Origin: Hyphomicrobiales bacterium
Lineage (GTDB): Bacteria > Pseudomonadota > Alphaproteobacteria > Rhizobiales > Rhizobiaceae
DNA: 64,000 nt
NCBI GenBank assembly: GCA_900466475.1
Contig: UBMI01000022.1
Location: 1 to 64,000 of the forward strand
Direction: 5' to 3'
Shown here piece after piece: positions 53,692 through 62,419 of the stretch (position 1 is the first letter of the stretch; each line of letters starts with the position of its first letter). Position numbers and translations under genes: made by a program. A model generated the notes under the pieces. That model was not told the origin of the DNA. It saw only the letters and a list, made by a program, of their open reading frames with translations, and searched no databases.

Positions 53692-55419
53692 GTGACCAGC
53701 ATTCTGACGAACACATCCGCCATCGCCGCACTTCAGACGCTTCGAAGCGTCAACGCGGGACTTGAGAAAACACAGCATCAAGTCAGCTCCGGCCTCCGAG
53801 TTCAAAAGGCGTCAGACAACGCGGCTTATTGGGCGATCTCGACAACGATGAGGTCGGACAACAGGGCATTCTCGGCTGTATCCGACGCCATCGAATTGGG
53901 GGCAGCGACGGTCGACACTGCTTATGCCGCGACGTCATCCATCATCGACATCCTTGGTGAATTCAAAGCCAAACTCGTTGCGGCCAAGGAAAAAGGCGTC
54001 GACAAATCGAAAATTCAGGACGAACTCAACCAGCTTAGCGCGCAGGCGCAGGCAGCCGTGATATCGGCGAGCTTCAGCGGCCAGAACTGGCTGAGCACCA
54101 ACGCTTCGACGCACCTGATGGAAACCACCGAACTTGCAACCGATGTGGCCTCTTCCTTCGTCCGTTCGGAGAATGGAGCGGTGGCCGTCACGACGACGAA
54201 GGTGAACCTCAAGAACACCAGCATGCTGAACGCCGGAGGCGGCGGCATCCTGCAGAAGGAGCTCGGCGGTGTCGGCGACATCGGCGGCTTCCGAAGCACG
54301 GGCATCAATTCCGTGGCGCACGAAGGCCACGAAAGCCACAGTTTCACCGGCCCGGCGACTTTCGGCACCACGGACTACATCACGTTCGATCTGGTTGTGG
54401 ATGCAGGTACGCTTTCGGGAGGTATTACCTATTCCGGGCTGAGGATCGACAAGGCTGTCATCGACTCCGCGCTAGGCACGAGCGACGGCACGATCCATGA
54501 CGGTGCAGAGATGCGAAAAGTGCTCCAGAAAGTATTCGCCGACAACGCTGTCAAAGCGACCGCCAATGAGACAATGTTCACAGGCTCGACGACAGCAACG
54601 GATGTCTTTGAGATCGGTTCCCTTGAGACTTCCGGTCATCCAGGTTCCAGCATCGATATCTCCAATGTCGTATCCAATCTCGGAAGCTCGTATCCCGCCG
54701 GCTTCGCCATGGGCCTGGAAAACCCGCCGAGACAGAACCACGACAATATGTATCCGGAAGCGTGGTTCGATTTCACCAAGCCGTTCACCGTATCGCCGAC
54801 GTCGCAGATTTTCTTCGACGCTCAGGTCGGTCCCGGCGCGCCTCAATCCTTCACCATCGACCGTGCGACCGTCGATGCGGCACTCGGCACGACCGACGGC
54901 ACAGTTGGAAGTGCCGCGGACCTCGCGACCGTCATAGAATACGTCACGACCGGGATGGGCCTTTCGGTGACCACGTCCGGCAACCAACTGACGTTTTCCG
55001 CGGATCGGACAATGTTTCCGGAAGCAGGCAATCGCGCCGCCCGCGTCATGGTCGGGAATGTCACGTCCAATCCGACCTGGGCTTTGGAATTCGATCTCGC
55101 CGAAGTCGATGTGACGACATCAAGCTTCACTGTCGACGAATACCTGGTTGGCGTCGAATATATGCTCCATCGATCGACGACCAGCGGCAGCGTCCTTGGC
55201 TCCCTCGACAAGCGCCTGGGCATGCAGTCGGATTTCGTCAGCCATCTTCAGGCCAGCATGACATCCGGTATCGGACGCTTGGTCGATGCAGACATGGAAG
55301 AAGTATCCGCGAGGCTGACGGCCCAACAAACCCAGCAACAGCTGTCCGTCCAGGCACTTCAGATCGCCAATCGGGGACCGAGTACGATTCTTCAGCTTTA
55401 CTCGGGACGTCAGAGCTAG
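53692..55419 (+). CDS. Flagellin with long central domain, orphan copy
   Basis: A 575-residue flagellin; rhizobial flagellins are usually 320-430. The N-terminal D0/D1 part (MTSILTNTSAIAALQTLRSV, SSGLRVQKASDNAAYWAISTTMRSD) and the C-terminal part (ARLTAQQTQQQLSVQALQIANRGPSTILQLY) are well kept. The central region has a repeated unit: IDKAVIDSALGTSDGTIHDG near residue 251 and IDRATVDAALGTTDGTVGSA near 388. The start is GTG. No other flagellar gene is near, so it lies outside the main cluster and may be a surface variant. Confidence 0.9.
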   Translation: MTSILTNTSAIAALQTLRSVNAGLEKTQHQVSSGLRVQKASDNAAYWAISTTMRSDNRAFSAVSDAIELGAATVDTAYAATSSIIDILGEFKAKLVAAKEKGVDKSKIQDELNQLSAQAQAAVISASFSGQNWLSTNASTHLMETTELATDVASSFVRSENGAVAVTTTKVNLKNTSMLNAGGGGILQKELGGVGDIGGFRSTGINSVAHEGHESHSFTGPATFGTTDYITFDLVVDAGTLSGGITYSGLRIDKAVIDSALGTSDGTIHDGAEMRKVLQKVFADNAVKATANETMFTGSTTATDVFEIGSLETSGHPGSSIDISNVVSNLGSSYPAGFAMGLENPPRQNHDNMYPEAWFDFTKPFTVSPTSQIFFDAQVGPGAPQSFTIDRATVDAALGTTDGTVGSAADLATVIEYVTTGMGLSVTTSGNQLTFSADRTMFPEAGNRAARVMVGNVTSNPTWALEFDLAEVDVTTSSFTVDEYLVGVEYMLHRSTTSGSVLGSLDKRLGMQSDFVSHLQASMTSGIGRLVDADMEEVSARLTAQQTQQQLSVQALQIANRGPSTILQLYSGRQS

Positions 55420-55506
55420 CGTGATGCGTCGGCGGCCGAGCCCGCCCGCCCGTTCTGGATACTCATGCCGCCGATCTAATTTCTAAAAGGCAGATTGCAG
55501 ATGCAG

Positions 55507-55568
55507 GCGGACCGCACAGCCGGCTTTAGCGGGACTATAGGGCTTGGGTCCCCGGCTGTACGGTCCGC
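55507..55568. repeat. Long inverted repeat (17-bp arms) after the flagellin gene
   Basis: The arms 55507-55523 (GCGGACCGCACAGCCGG) and 55552-55568 (CCGGCTGTACGGTCCGC) pair with a single C-A mismatch around a 28-base loop. No T-run follows. It could be a terminator variant or a small structured RNA. The rest of 55420-55743 shows no gene. Confidence 0.6.
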
Positions 55569-55743
55569 GCATCTTGCTCGCGACGAAGACTTAAGTTCCA
55601 GCCCACCGTAAGAACTGATCGATGGATATCAGCCGAATACAGATGGCAGGAACCTGGTCTCCATTTCGTCACATCGCCCTGTCTGACTGGGAGTGAAGCT
55701 CAAGGCAGTCACTGAACAGCCGCGCGCATACCGGTCGCAATGA

Positions 55744-55965
55744 TTAGGAGCAGCCGCGCTTCTGCATCCGCTTTAGGATTTTCGCTTTTTTCTCTACTTC
55801 ATCACCGGGTCTCTTGCCGCCTGTCGTTCGCGACAAGCGATCCTGCATTTGTTCGCAGGTTTTGCGTGGGCGATTATCATCCCGATCCTTCCGGCGAGCG
55901 TCGGCTTCGTCCCCGCTGCTCAACAACATCGTCGCAGAAACAAGGCTGACGATTGCGGTTCTCAC
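55744..55965 (-). CDS. Small exported basic protein, hypothetical
   Basis: A 73-residue frame starting with GTG. The first ~23 residues (MRTAIVSLVSATMLLSSGDE, then ADA) resemble a signal peptide. The rest is charged (RRKDRDDNRPRKTCEQMQDR) with two Cys. AAGG lies about 9 bases before the start. No family is recognised; whether it is a gene is moderately supported by its protein-like character. Confidence 0.5.
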   Translation of the reverse strand: MRTAIVSLVSATMLLSSGDEADARRKDRDDNRPRKTCEQMQDRLSRTTGGKRPGDEVEKKAKILKRMQKRGCS

Positions 55966-56788
55966 TTGGGGCTGCCTTCGGGATTCGGTTGATTGCGATC
56001 CACCAGTCGCGCGGGTTGCTTATCAACCCTACCACAATCGGACGGCGGTTGGAGTGCGTCCGCTAGCAATGATGTCGACGCATTTTGCACCATCAGGAGC
56101 GGAAGCGGCCTTCGGTAGCAGAACTGCATGGCTGCGATTGCTTTGAAATACGGCATCTTGCTCCACGCGCCCGTGATCGCGCCACGCCCGGAAAGGAGAC
56201 ATCGGACCGGCTTGTCAACGAGGCGGTGTTCCGCTTGCGGGCAGGTCCGGCACCAGTCCCGACCCTCTAGGAGAATGACGTTATTATTCCGACTCAACCA
56301 ACACCCGAATAAAGTCGATTGCGTCGATCTCCGACTTTAGGGCGAATATGCTGATAATGCTGGATCTCATTGACCCAGGGGGGAAGTATCGGTCAGAGGC
56401 AATATCGGCGCGACCCCTGAAGAAGAAGGACAACTACCCTCTCTTCGGGCCGTATTTCAAATTCGGCACGTACCGGCGTCGAATTCTAGGCACTCTCCAC
56501 TTCCGGTTCGACGAGTTTTCACAGTCATCCACGCGAGCTGGTCTCGCACAGCTGTGCACGTCGCACCGACGTGCACCCCGGCACCCACTTGCCACCACTC
56601 AAAGGTCTGTCGAGGCATTGACGAGCGAACCGGGATACAATCGTGCACTAAATTCTCCGCCCGGTCCGACCAGACACTTCGGCTCAATTGCACTGTCACG
56701 CGTTTTTCACGCGACAATTTGCAACCATACGATTAACTCTCTCGCTCAAAACGTGTTGGCCGATCGTATCGCCGTGGGGTATTGCGTC
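55966..56788. other. Long intergenic region without clear gene
   Basis: About 820 bp. Open frames on both strands (for example 55962-56297 minus and the upstream part of the frame from 56348 plus) lack family features, signal peptides or good ribosome binding sites. Composition looks like decayed or non-coding DNA. Confidence 0.45.
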
Positions 56789-57052
56789 ATGAAATTCGAC
56801 ACCTCTACCGAATTTGATCAAGTCATCCTCATCTTCAAAGATCCCGGCCGACGGCTGATCGTTCGGACCGTGCAGGAGGCTGCCAACGCTTTGCTGAAAG
56901 ACTGGCCATCGGACGATGGCGAGGAGTTTTTATCTGCGGTGAAAGCGTGTGTCGACGTGATGACCGGGAAAGCTAGTAGCTGGGAGCTAAGAAGCGCGAT
57001 CCTCCGGGCCGCTAATGAAGCTGGTGTGGCCGCGGTTGCCGTACTTCATTGA
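56789..57052 (+). CDS. DUF982-domain protein
   Basis: An 87-residue protein of the rhizobia-specific DUF982 family (LIVRTVQEAANALLKDWPSDDGEEFLSAVKACVDVMTG, then LRSAILRAANEAGV). The family is of unknown function and occurs in many paralogues in Rhizobiales. ATG at 56789 is selected because the domain starts there; the frame open from 56348 has no protein-like character before it. Confidence 0.82.
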   Translation: MKFDTSTEFDQVILIFKDPGRRLIVRTVQEAANALLKDWPSDDGEEFLSAVKACVDVMTGKASSWELRSAILRAANEAGVAAVAVLH

Positions 57053-57119
57053 GCGATGGGCGCCCGCCATGGATCGTCTGGCGGGCCATATCTGCTTCAG
57101 GTCGAAGCGATGGTGACAC

Positions 57120-58004
57120 CTAACCCGATCCCGCCAGAAGTGACGCGTGCTCAGCAAGCTTGCGAGCGGCGAACTCGGTGAAGAGCCGCACACGCTTCGT
57201 CTTGCGTGTCTCACCCTGCGTGAGAAGCCAGAGCGTGCCGTACATGTGCAGGTCAGTTCCAGGTACCCTCACCAGCGTTGGATCGGCATCTCCGACGAAG
57301 CACGGCAGCGTCGTCATTCCCAGCCCCTGCCGCACCGCGACGATCTGCGCCGCGGCATCCGTGACCCTGAATGGCACGCCTGAACTACGGGTCTCACCAT
57401 GGCGGACCCATTCGGGAATACCGTGAGCGCTTATGACGATCCACCGGACAGGATCGGGCCCGCCGGCATTCCATGCGGGCAACAGATCGCGAGACATATA
57501 GATTGCGCCGAACACATCCGGCCCCTTCAGGCCGTGAAGATTGGGTGGCAGGGTCTTGCGGTCATAAACGACGCGGATCGCGACGTCGGCCTCTCGGTTC
57601 GTCAGGTTCGCCAGGTCGCCGGATGACATGATGTCCATCTCGATGTCCGGATGCGAGCGCGCGAAGTCAGCGAAATCAGGCATGAGGAGGTGTGTCGCAA
57701 GTGTCGGGGCCAGCGTCACCCGCAGTAGCCCGCGCACGCTTTGGTCGCGACCGAGGACGCGGGTCTCCAACTGATGCGACGAGGCTTCCATCTGCTCCGC
57801 GAGCTCGCGTACCTCTTCCCCCGCCGCCGTTATGTGATAACCGGAAGGCAGCTTCTCGAACATCCGCGCTCCAAGACGCTCCTCAAGCTGGCCGATACGC
57901 CGAAGGACAGTGGAATGGTTCACGCCGAGAACCAGGGCAGCCGCCCGGACTGATCCGGCTCGCGCCACGGCAAGAAAATAGCGAACGTCATCCCAGTCAA
58001 TCAT
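57120..58004 (-). CDS. LysR-family regulator
   Basis: A 294-residue LysR protein: winged helix MIDWDDVRYFLAVARAGSVR, then LGVNHSTVLRRIGQLEERLGARMFEK; effector domain with VTLAPTLATHLLMPDFADFARSHPDIEMDIMSSG. ATG at 58004 is the family-typical start; the longer frame is not used. It diverges from the SDR gene at 58230, which it likely controls. An inverted repeat TGTGC-N6-GCACA at 58124-58139 lies between them. Confidence 0.92.
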   Translation of the reverse strand: MIDWDDVRYFLAVARAGSVRAAALVLGVNHSTVLRRIGQLEERLGARMFEKLPSGYHITAAGEEVRELAEQMEASSHQLETRVLGRDQSVRGLLRVTLAPTLATHLLMPDFADFARSHPDIEMDIMSSGDLANLTNREADVAIRVVYDRKTLPPNLHGLKGPDVFGAIYMSRDLLPAWNAGGPDPVRWIVISAHGIPEWVRHGETRSSGVPFRVTDAAAQIVAVRQGLGMTTLPCFVGDADPTLVRVPGTDLHMYGTLWLLTQGETRKTKRVRLFTEFAARKLAEHASLLAGSG

Positions 58005-58123
58005 GGTGCATTCCGGCACCGCAGCGGTGCGCCCTCCAAGCTGTTCTCCAATCCAAACTACCGCTGCACGCTTAGAAAGCAAATCGGCTAGCCAATCGAG
58101 CCGGATCGTTTTTGCACCACCCT

Positions 58124-58139
58124 TGTGCGTGCTTGCACA
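58124..58139. promoter_or_regulatory. Candidate LysR-type operator
   Basis: TGTGC-GTGCTT-GCACA is a perfect 5-bp inverted repeat 91-106 bases upstream of the SDR start. LysR proteins bind such dyads, but the classical T-N11-A spacing is not exact here. Confidence 0.4.
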
Positions 58140-58229
58140 CTGATACCCGGAATCCGGTGGCCCTATGTTGGTGTTCTCGGGGTTTGGCAAGCCAACCATA
58201 CCCGCGGAACACAACGAAGGATGCACAAC

Positions 58230-58964
58230 ATGAACAGACTAAACGGAAAGACTGCCATTATCACCGGTGGTGCCACTGGCATCGGCCGTGCCGCGGCGAA
58301 GCGCTTCATCGAGGAAGGCGCCTTCGTCTTCATCTTCGGTCGCAGGCAGGAAGCGCTTGACGCGGCCCTGGCCGATCTAGGGCCAAATGCCCGCTCTGTG
58401 CAAGGCTCGGTCTCCGACGAGGCGGACCTGGATCGTCTTTATGCGGCAGTGAAGGCCGAGCGCGGCACACTCGACATCGTCTTTGCCAACGCAGGAGCGG
58501 GAAGTCCGCTTCCCCTTGGCAAAATCACCGCAGAGCATATCGACGACACCTTCGACACCAATGTGAAGGGCACGATCTTCACGGTGCAGAAAGCGCTTCC
58601 GCTCATGGGACAAGGAGGGTCAATCATACTGACCGGATCGAGCGCAGGCACCACGGGCGCCCCGGCATTCACCGCCTACAGTGCCAGCAAGGCGGCGGTG
58701 CGCAACCTCGCCCGGACCTGGGCCGAGGACCTGAAGGGCACAGGCATCCGTGTCAACGTGCTCTCGCCCGGTGCAACGGCGACCGAACTCGCGAAGGATG
58801 CGCTTGGCGAGGAAGGGCAGAAGGCTTTCGCGTCGATCACCCCGCTCCAGCGCATGGCGGATCCGTCAGAAATCGCAGCTGTGGCCGCTTTCCTCGCGTC
58901 GCCGGACAGCAGCTTCATGACCGCCAGCGAAGTCGCCGTTGATGGCGGCCTGGCCCAGCTCTGA
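58230..58964 (+). CDS. Short-chain dehydrogenase/reductase
   Basis: A 244-residue classical SDR: TGGATGIG cofactor motif, NAGAG, active-site Ser in LTGSSAG and Tyr/Lys in YSASK, followed by the conserved ending ASEVAVDGGLAQL. The FGRRQEALD segment after beta-2 indicates NADP(H). ATG at 58230 has AAGGA 8 bases upstream; ATG at 58221 is possible. It is followed 71 bp later by the reductase-like gene, probably as an operon. Confidence 0.92.
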   Translation: MNRLNGKTAIITGGATGIGRAAAKRFIEEGAFVFIFGRRQEALDAALADLGPNARSVQGSVSDEADLDRLYAAVKAERGTLDIVFANAGAGSPLPLGKITAEHIDDTFDTNVKGTIFTVQKALPLMGQGGSIILTGSSAGTTGAPAFTAYSASKAAVRNLARTWAEDLKGTGIRVNVLSPGATATELAKDALGEEGQKAFASITPLQRMADPSEIAAVAAFLASPDSSFMTASEVAVDGGLAQL

Positions 58965-59035
58965 CGCTCAGCCTGCTTGCGCCTTCGAAAAACGAGCGGG
59001 GCGCCTGGGAATTTCATGAACCAAGGGAGAAGATT

Positions 59036-59635
59036 ATGACCTATGCAATCATTGGCTTCGGCAAGATCGGCCAGGCTCTCGCCAAGGCGTTCGCCCGAAG
59101 CGGCATTGAAGTATCCGTTGCCACCACTCGCGATCCGGAAAGCTTTGCATCTGAGGCCGCCGCGATTGGGCCCAGGATCATCCCGAAGACACTGACGGAC
59201 GCAATCAAGGCGGACGTCATCTTTCTGGCTGTCCGTTTCGAGGCTCACCCCGATGTCGCAAAGGCGCTGTCGGACTGGAAAGGGAAGATCATCGTCGACG
59301 TTACCAATGCCTATGGGGTGCCCCTTGAGATGCTGGGAGACCAGCCTTCCGCCCGAGTAATTGCGAACGCGTTTGCAGGCGGCAAGGTGGTCAAAGGGTT
59401 CAACCATCTGGTCGCCGGGGTCCTTGAACAAGATCCGGATATCCACGGTGGCAAGAGGGTTGTGTTCCTGGCGAGCGACGACGAGGACGCGTCAAAGCAG
59501 ATCGGCACGCTTGCGGAAAATCTCGGTTTTGCGCCGATCAACCTCGGCCGACTTTCCGAAGGCGGACTGCTCGTGCAGGCGCGCGGGAACAAATGGGGTC
59601 ATCTGATCTTCAAGGACTTGGTCAAATTCAACTGA
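59036..59635 (+). CDS. NADPH-binding reductase, F420:NADP oxidoreductase-like
   Basis: A 199-residue Rossmann protein (YAIIGFGKIGQALAKAFARSGIEVSVATTRDPE; FLAVRFEAHPDVAKAL; IVDVTNAYG; VVKGFNHLVAGVL). It belongs to the NADPH-dependent F420 reductase/ProC-like group that in Proteobacteria has unknown small substrates. GGGAGAAG lies just before the ATG. Probably cotranscribed with the SDR. Confidence 0.87.
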   Translation: MTYAIIGFGKIGQALAKAFARSGIEVSVATTRDPESFASEAAAIGPRIIPKTLTDAIKADVIFLAVRFEAHPDVAKALSDWKGKIIVDVTNAYGVPLEMLGDQPSARVIANAFAGGKVVKGFNHLVAGVLEQDPDIHGGKRVVFLASDDEDASKQIGTLAENLGFAPINLGRLSEGGLLVQARGNKWGHLIFKDLVKFN

Positions 59636-59673
59636 TCTCGTTTTCGCAGACCCAAGAGAAGCCGGAGAATCCA

Positions 59674-59888
59674 ATGAGCAGCGGCGACAAGGAAGGGTTG
59701 CTGGCGCTATCGGCCGAAGACATCCAGTGGATCGTTCCCGGGAACGCCATCACGGACACTCGGGTGTCAACGCCACAAACAAGCCGTTCATGAATGACTG
59801 GGTCACAATTATCGTCGAGAACGGGAAAGTGGCGGCCATCAGCGAATACATCGACACGCAGGCGCTGGCACGAATTTCAGGCGATTGA
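59674..59888 (+). pseudogene. SnoaL/NTF2-like protein remnant
   Basis: The N-terminal piece MSSGDKEGLLALSAEDIQWIVPG and the C-terminal piece VNATNKPFMNDWVTIIVENG with KVAAISEYIDTQALARISGD lie in different frames, joined near 59760. Together they match the two ends of a SnoaL-like ketosteroid-isomerase-fold protein whose middle (~50 residues) is deleted. It follows the reductase gene and was probably part of the same operon. Confidence 0.7.
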
Positions 59889-60071
59889 CAGCGCGATCCG
59901 TGCGGCAAGACCGTCCTGCGCAACGGAACCTTTTGCTTCGATGAGTGATTAAATCGGCGACGGTGGATCACCCTGTTCGTCGCCGGCCGATGATAAATCT
60001 CATCGACCGCAATCGGGTCTCCCCAGAATGTGAACGCTTGGTAACTTGAAATATAAAAGGCGAAAGGCTTT

Positions 60072-60434
60072 ATGCAGCCGATGAACTCGAAGCACTTCAT
60101 CACGGCCATGAGCATTGCAGCTTTGACGGCATGCTCACATATCGAGCCTCTTGAGACGCCCCTCGCCCAGTCAGCAATCCCGCACGAGGCGCCTTTGACG
60201 GATCAAGCAGTGATCGCAGATACTGTCGGTCGCGGTCCTGTCGGCGCAAGCGCGCTCGCCTGGGCCAACCCGTCGACAGGCAGCGCGGGGGTTATCGAAC
60301 AGATCGATGCCAGTACCGATGGACCGGACGGATGTCGCCGTTTCGTAACCAGCCGGCAATCGCTCGACGGCATGACGCGCTTCAATGGCGTAGCCTGCCC
60401 GTCCGGGGACAGTTGGAAACTGGGCGGGCAATAG
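60072..60434 (+). CDS. Surface lipoprotein, RT0821/Lpp0805 family
   Basis: A 120-residue lipoprotein. The signal peptide ends in the lipobox IAALTAC. The C-terminal domain (ALAWANPSTGSAGVIEQIDA, RRFVTSRQSLDGMTRFNGVACPSGDSWKL) matches the 17-kDa-antigen/RT0821 type surface proteins. AAAGG lies 4 bases before the ATG. It stands alone between pseudogene remnants. Confidence 0.82.
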   Translation: MQPMNSKHFITAMSIAALTACSHIEPLETPLAQSAIPHEAPLTDQAVIADTVGRGPVGASALAWANPSTGSAGVIEQIDASTDGPDGCRRFVTSRQSLDGMTRFNGVACPSGDSWKLGGQ

Positions 60435-60501
60435 GGCCAGCCGAACGTCAGTGACCGATGCCAGCAGCCGTGAACGCTTCGCCGTTTAGCGACGGAGGCT
60501 G

Positions 60502-60735
60502 TCACGAAGGTCCTCCCATGCGGTCCACAAGGTGGCGTGTTTCCTCGGCAATCGCCAATATTATGCCTGACTTGCGGGTGGAGGCGAAATCCAACCCGGT
60601 GAAATAGAGGCCCGGCAGGGCCGCCACGCCATCGTGGACAGGCTGCCCCGCGGCATCGAGCGCACCGTCGAGCTTCATCCAACTGAAATCGCCCTTGAAG
60701 CCTGTGCACCAAAGAGCAAAAATCGGGTGCTTCAT
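60502..60735 (-). pseudogene. Flavoprotein monooxygenase/oxidoreductase, C-terminal fragment
   Basis: Only the last ~77 residues remain: FALWCTGFKGDFSWMKLDGA, then GLYFTGLDFASTRKSGIILA and IAEETRHLVDRM. This is the C-terminal end of CzcO-type FAD/NAD(P)-dependent oxidoreductases, with the CTGF signature that follows the NADPH site. The FAD- and NADPH-binding parts are absent upstream, so it is a remnant. Confidence 0.75.
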
Positions 60736-61156
60736 CCTGAACTCCTTCAAGCGTCTGTGAGCGCCCGCGAAGGTCCACGGTATTTCTGATTCAATCGCCA
60801 ATGGAATCGATAGAAGTCTACCGGATATCACATCGCAATGACGAGACGAGCCTGCAGGCCCTGTCTTGCGGCGTCCTTTAGTACATGCTCAATTTGATTT
60901 TCGATTGTGGAAACTCAGTCTATGCTGTCGCCTGTCGGGATGAAGTTGGCAAGCAGGCTCGAATTCTCGCAACAATGCGTTCGTTCGCCTCGTAAGACGT
61001 CTCCTCGTCCCTGGTCGCGAGCGTTGAGGGGTTCAGGACGAGCGAGTCGAAGCTTACCGAACTGGTCGTCTCATCCGTATTGAGGCAGACTTCGTCGAAG
61101 AGTTCGAGGCCTGGAGCACGACCTAGATGGCGCGCTTCGGCTAAGAGGATTCAGAG
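60736..61156. other. Intergenic region with decayed sequence
   Basis: About 420 bp behind the flavoprotein remnant. No intact gene was seen; short frames have no family features. It may contain further remnants, but none could be named. Confidence 0.4.
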
Positions 61157-61336
61157 GTGAAATTGTTTCTGCTCCTGCCCCTGATTGCGATTGTCTGTTC
61201 GGGCTGTTCGACCGAGCCACCCACCGTGTCCCGAGCGGTGCGCCCTCAAAGCCGTCACGCATCACACCTTCCCCAAGCGCCAAGCTGTGAAAGCAAGCCT
61301 AATTTTGAAGGGATGTTGCGTACACTCTGCTATTGA
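61157..61336 (+). CDS. Small lipoprotein of 59 residues
   Basis: A GTG-started frame with AGAGGA 7 bases upstream. The translation begins MKLFLLLPLIAIVCSGCSTE, a lipoprotein signal with cleavage likely before the Cys of CSGC, and ends PNFEGMLRTLCY. It is short, with a basic and proline-rich middle. Two more Cys lie in the mature part. No family is recognised. The next 285 bp (61337-61621) hold no supported gene. Confidence 0.62.
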   Translation: MKLFLLLPLIAIVCSGCSTEPPTVSRAVRPQSRHASHLPQAPSCESKPNFEGMLRTLCY

Positions 61337-61621
61337 GGCTTGTTTGTGCGCCTGGACCGCAGCCGGCCTCAGTCATGAGAAATGCAACGCGCGCAGTTAC
61401 GGAGAGGCCAGCGAGAGGGCGGTCGAATTTACGCGCCGGCAGATCGGCATCTTGAGCAGCGGCGGTCATTTCCCTGAAATCGATATCGCAACAACAGGGA
61501 CCTGGGCTGCCGATCCCGCTCGCACGACCTACCTCCTGGAGTGAGGACGCCGGCTGTTTCCTCGGCAATCTTTCCAGGTCCAGTAGCGGAACCGATACCA
61601 TCCTAGCGGCTGGCACCAGCG

Positions 61622-62419
61622 CTAAGCCTCTCTATGCTTGGCTGCTGCAAGAATGGTCTCCCCGATATCGGCAAAGCCTAGGCCGGCCGGCCGGGTCGAA
61701 ATCCACCGAGGGGCATGTGAGAGCTGCGGCAAAATCGCCAGGACATTGTTCACGCCGAAAGAATTGTCGATGTAGCCGAACATCGGTGCATCGTTGCGGG
61801 AATCGCCGACAAAAGCCGTCGCCAGCGGAACTGCTTGCGGGCTGAGGCCAAATTCCTCGATCAAGAGGCGTTCGCTCATCGAGCGTTTGTCGTAATTGCC
61901 GATCCATGTGTTGATATGGATCGAACTGATGGCGACGGTTGCCCCACGGTCACGCAGACAAGCCGCCAAGCGGTCTACCTCGGCCGGTGGATGGCCTACG
62001 ATATCAATGGCGACATCCGCCAGCCGAAAGGCTTGATCATGTGCAATCCGAAAGCCCAAGCCCTCACGTGCGATAATGTCGACGACCGTTTGGAGATGGC
62101 GCCGTTGACGCTCGGTCTGGACCGCCTGTCCCTCCCAATAGTCGAAGACCACATCGCGCCCTCGGCGGAAAACTGCATAGGCGCCGCTTTCGCCTATGAC
62201 CGCCTTGACGGGCCAGGCGCGAACAATGTGCTCACACCAACCGGCAGAACCGCCAGTGACCGGAATAACCGCAATACCGGCATCGTTCAGATCCCAAAGC
62301 ACCTGATAGGTCTCCGGGAGCAACTGTCCGTCGGTCGTCAGCGTGTCGTCAATATCGGTGAAGAGGTAACGCACGCCCCGAAGCTCGTCAGCAGATGGAG
62401 TTCGATCAACAAATGTCAT
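61622..62419 (-). CDS. HAD-IIB hydrolase (sugar-phosphatase-like)
   Basis: A 265-residue HAD phosphatase: motif I FTDIDDTLTTDG, motif II VTGGSAGW, a C2-type cap, and motif IV FVGDSRNDAPMF. It is close to mannosyl-3-phosphoglycerate/sucrose-phosphate phosphatases in layout. ATG at 62419 shares one base with the stop of the DeoR gene (TGATG). In this operon it may dephosphorylate a sugar- or glycerol-phosphate. Confidence 0.88.
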   Translation of the reverse strand: MTFVDRTPSADELRGVRYLFTDIDDTLTTDGQLLPETYQVLWDLNDAGIAVIPVTGGSAGWCEHIVRAWPVKAVIGESGAYAVFRRGRDVVFDYWEGQAVQTERQRRHLQTVVDIIAREGLGFRIAHDQAFRLADVAIDIVGHPPAEVDRLAACLRDRGATVAISSIHINTWIGNYDKRSMSERLLIEEFGLSPQAVPLATAFVGDSRNDAPMFGYIDNSFGVNNVLAILPQLSHAPRWISTRPAGLGFADIGETILAAAKHREA

